5,089 nucleotides of DNA. Source: Spirochaetia bacterium (lineage in GTDB: Bacteria; Spirochaetota; Spirochaetia; Treponematales; Breznakiellaceae). Every line of letters starts with the position of its first letter. The stretch's first letter is position 1. The notes below the pieces were generated by a model. That model was not told where the DNA came from. It made no database searches and saw only the letters and a list, made by a program, of their open reading frames with translations. Positions 4,691-5,089 of the stretch are shown here, piece by piece. The stretch spans positions 1 to 5,089 of the forward strand of contig BNUY01000182.1 in the NCBI GenBank assembly GCA_025997715.1, written 5' to 3'. The position numbers and the translations under genes were made by a program.

Positions 4691-5089
4691 TGCGTGGTTG
4701 TATGGGGCGTGACATAACACGGATACTGCGCGGCATGATTCCCGCCCTGCTGCTTATCGCGGCGGCGGTTGCCGTGTATCCGCATCCCCACGGGGCAGCT
4801 CCGGTAAGCCCCATTGCGGGAGGACAGGGATGCGGCGCTTTCTCATCCGACATCGACCTGTTTACCGATGTTACGGCGTGGCAGGAGCTCGAATTCTACC
4901 GGTGGTTCTTTTTTGCCGGGGGCAATATGGGCGCCCATGCTAACAAAATTCAGGGGGGCGTGGCAGCGGCGCTCTATCCGGTGTATGTGGCGGCGTTCTT
5001 TAACGGCGACCTGTTTGCCGGCAGCGGCAGTACGGCGGATAAGGAGAACCCCGGCTACCAGGGGGTGGCCGATCAGGTTTACGGCGAAA
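4690..5089 (+). CDS. Exported protein, possibly outer-membrane barrel, N-terminal part (runs off window)
   Basis: Open from the ATG at 4690, which overlaps the lipoprotein stop as TAATG, to the window end: 133 complete codons. It starts MRGCMGRDITRILRGM, followed by the hydrophobic IPALLLIAAAVAVYP (17-31), a signal peptide or membrane anchor with basic residues ahead of it. The mature part (FSSDIDLFTDVTAWQELEFYRWFFFAGGN and GGVAAALYPVYVAAFFNGDLFAG) alternates aromatic, glycine and polar residues like beta strands of an outer-membrane barrel, but no family is recognised. No clear ribosome binding site precedes this ATG or those at 4702 and 4735, so translation probably depends on coupling to the lipoprotein gene. 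A shared operon and surface location with the lipoprotein are inferred. Confidence 0.65.
   Translation, partial: MRGCMGRDITRILRGMIPALLLIAAAVAVYPHPHGAAPVSPIAGGQGCGAFSSDIDLFTDVTAWQELEFYRWFFFAGGNMGAHANKIQGGVAAALYPVYVAAFFNGDLFAGSGSTADKENPGYQGVADQVYGE

Noticed and set aside
4110..4853. Minus-strand frames opposite the lipoprotein and exported-protein genes
   Set aside because: The plus strand carries well-conserved FGE-fold motifs and a signal peptide; the antisense frames show no motif or start signal.

Overview
The window looks like accessory DNA from a spirochete, most likely a Treponema of the termite-gut group. The reasons are a permissive spirochete-type lipobox, a lipoprotein built as Ig-like domain + FIVAR-like helices + formylglycine-generating-enzyme (FGE/SUMF1) fold, a beta-helix surface protein carrying an InlB-type repeat, and a VapB-like antitoxin style (MTI.QT..IP) that I associate with treponemes. 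The genus is inferred from protein style; there is no marker gene here.

Layout. 1-276: C-terminal end of a DDE transposase running in from outside the window. 301-1353: beta-helix surface protein without its N-terminus or signal peptide, 24 bases after the transposase stop. 1354-1657: a non-coding stretch rich in hairpins, with two copies of a 14-nt palindrome that resembles IS200/IS605-type ends and a possible short structured RNA. 1658-3162 (minus strand): two related toxin-antitoxin cassettes in tandem, each with the same promoter layout (TTGTAT-17-TATA[C/G]T). The upstream cassette (A) keeps its antitoxin, but its PIN toxin is reduced to a 73-codon tail. The downstream cassette (B) is intact: its antitoxin overlaps a PIN-domain toxin by 8 bases, and the toxin carries an unusual C-terminal membrane segment. 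3174-4690 (plus strand): an FGE-fold lipoprotein gene split by a -1 frameshift in a run of six A at 4442-4447. 4690-5089: the start of an exported protein that overlaps the lipoprotein stop as TAATG and runs off the window.

How it fits together. The lipoprotein gene and cassette A are divergent and share an 89-bp control region in which the antitoxin -35 box overlaps the lipoprotein ribosome binding site. Cassettes A and B look like a duplication followed by decay of A. The transposase next to a decapitated gene, the remnant toxin and the frameshift all point to a region in active turnover. The most notable items are the membrane-anchored PIN toxin, the 15-nt repeat shared by the toxin B start and the antitoxin A leader, the slippery-type frameshift site, and the hairpin cluster.
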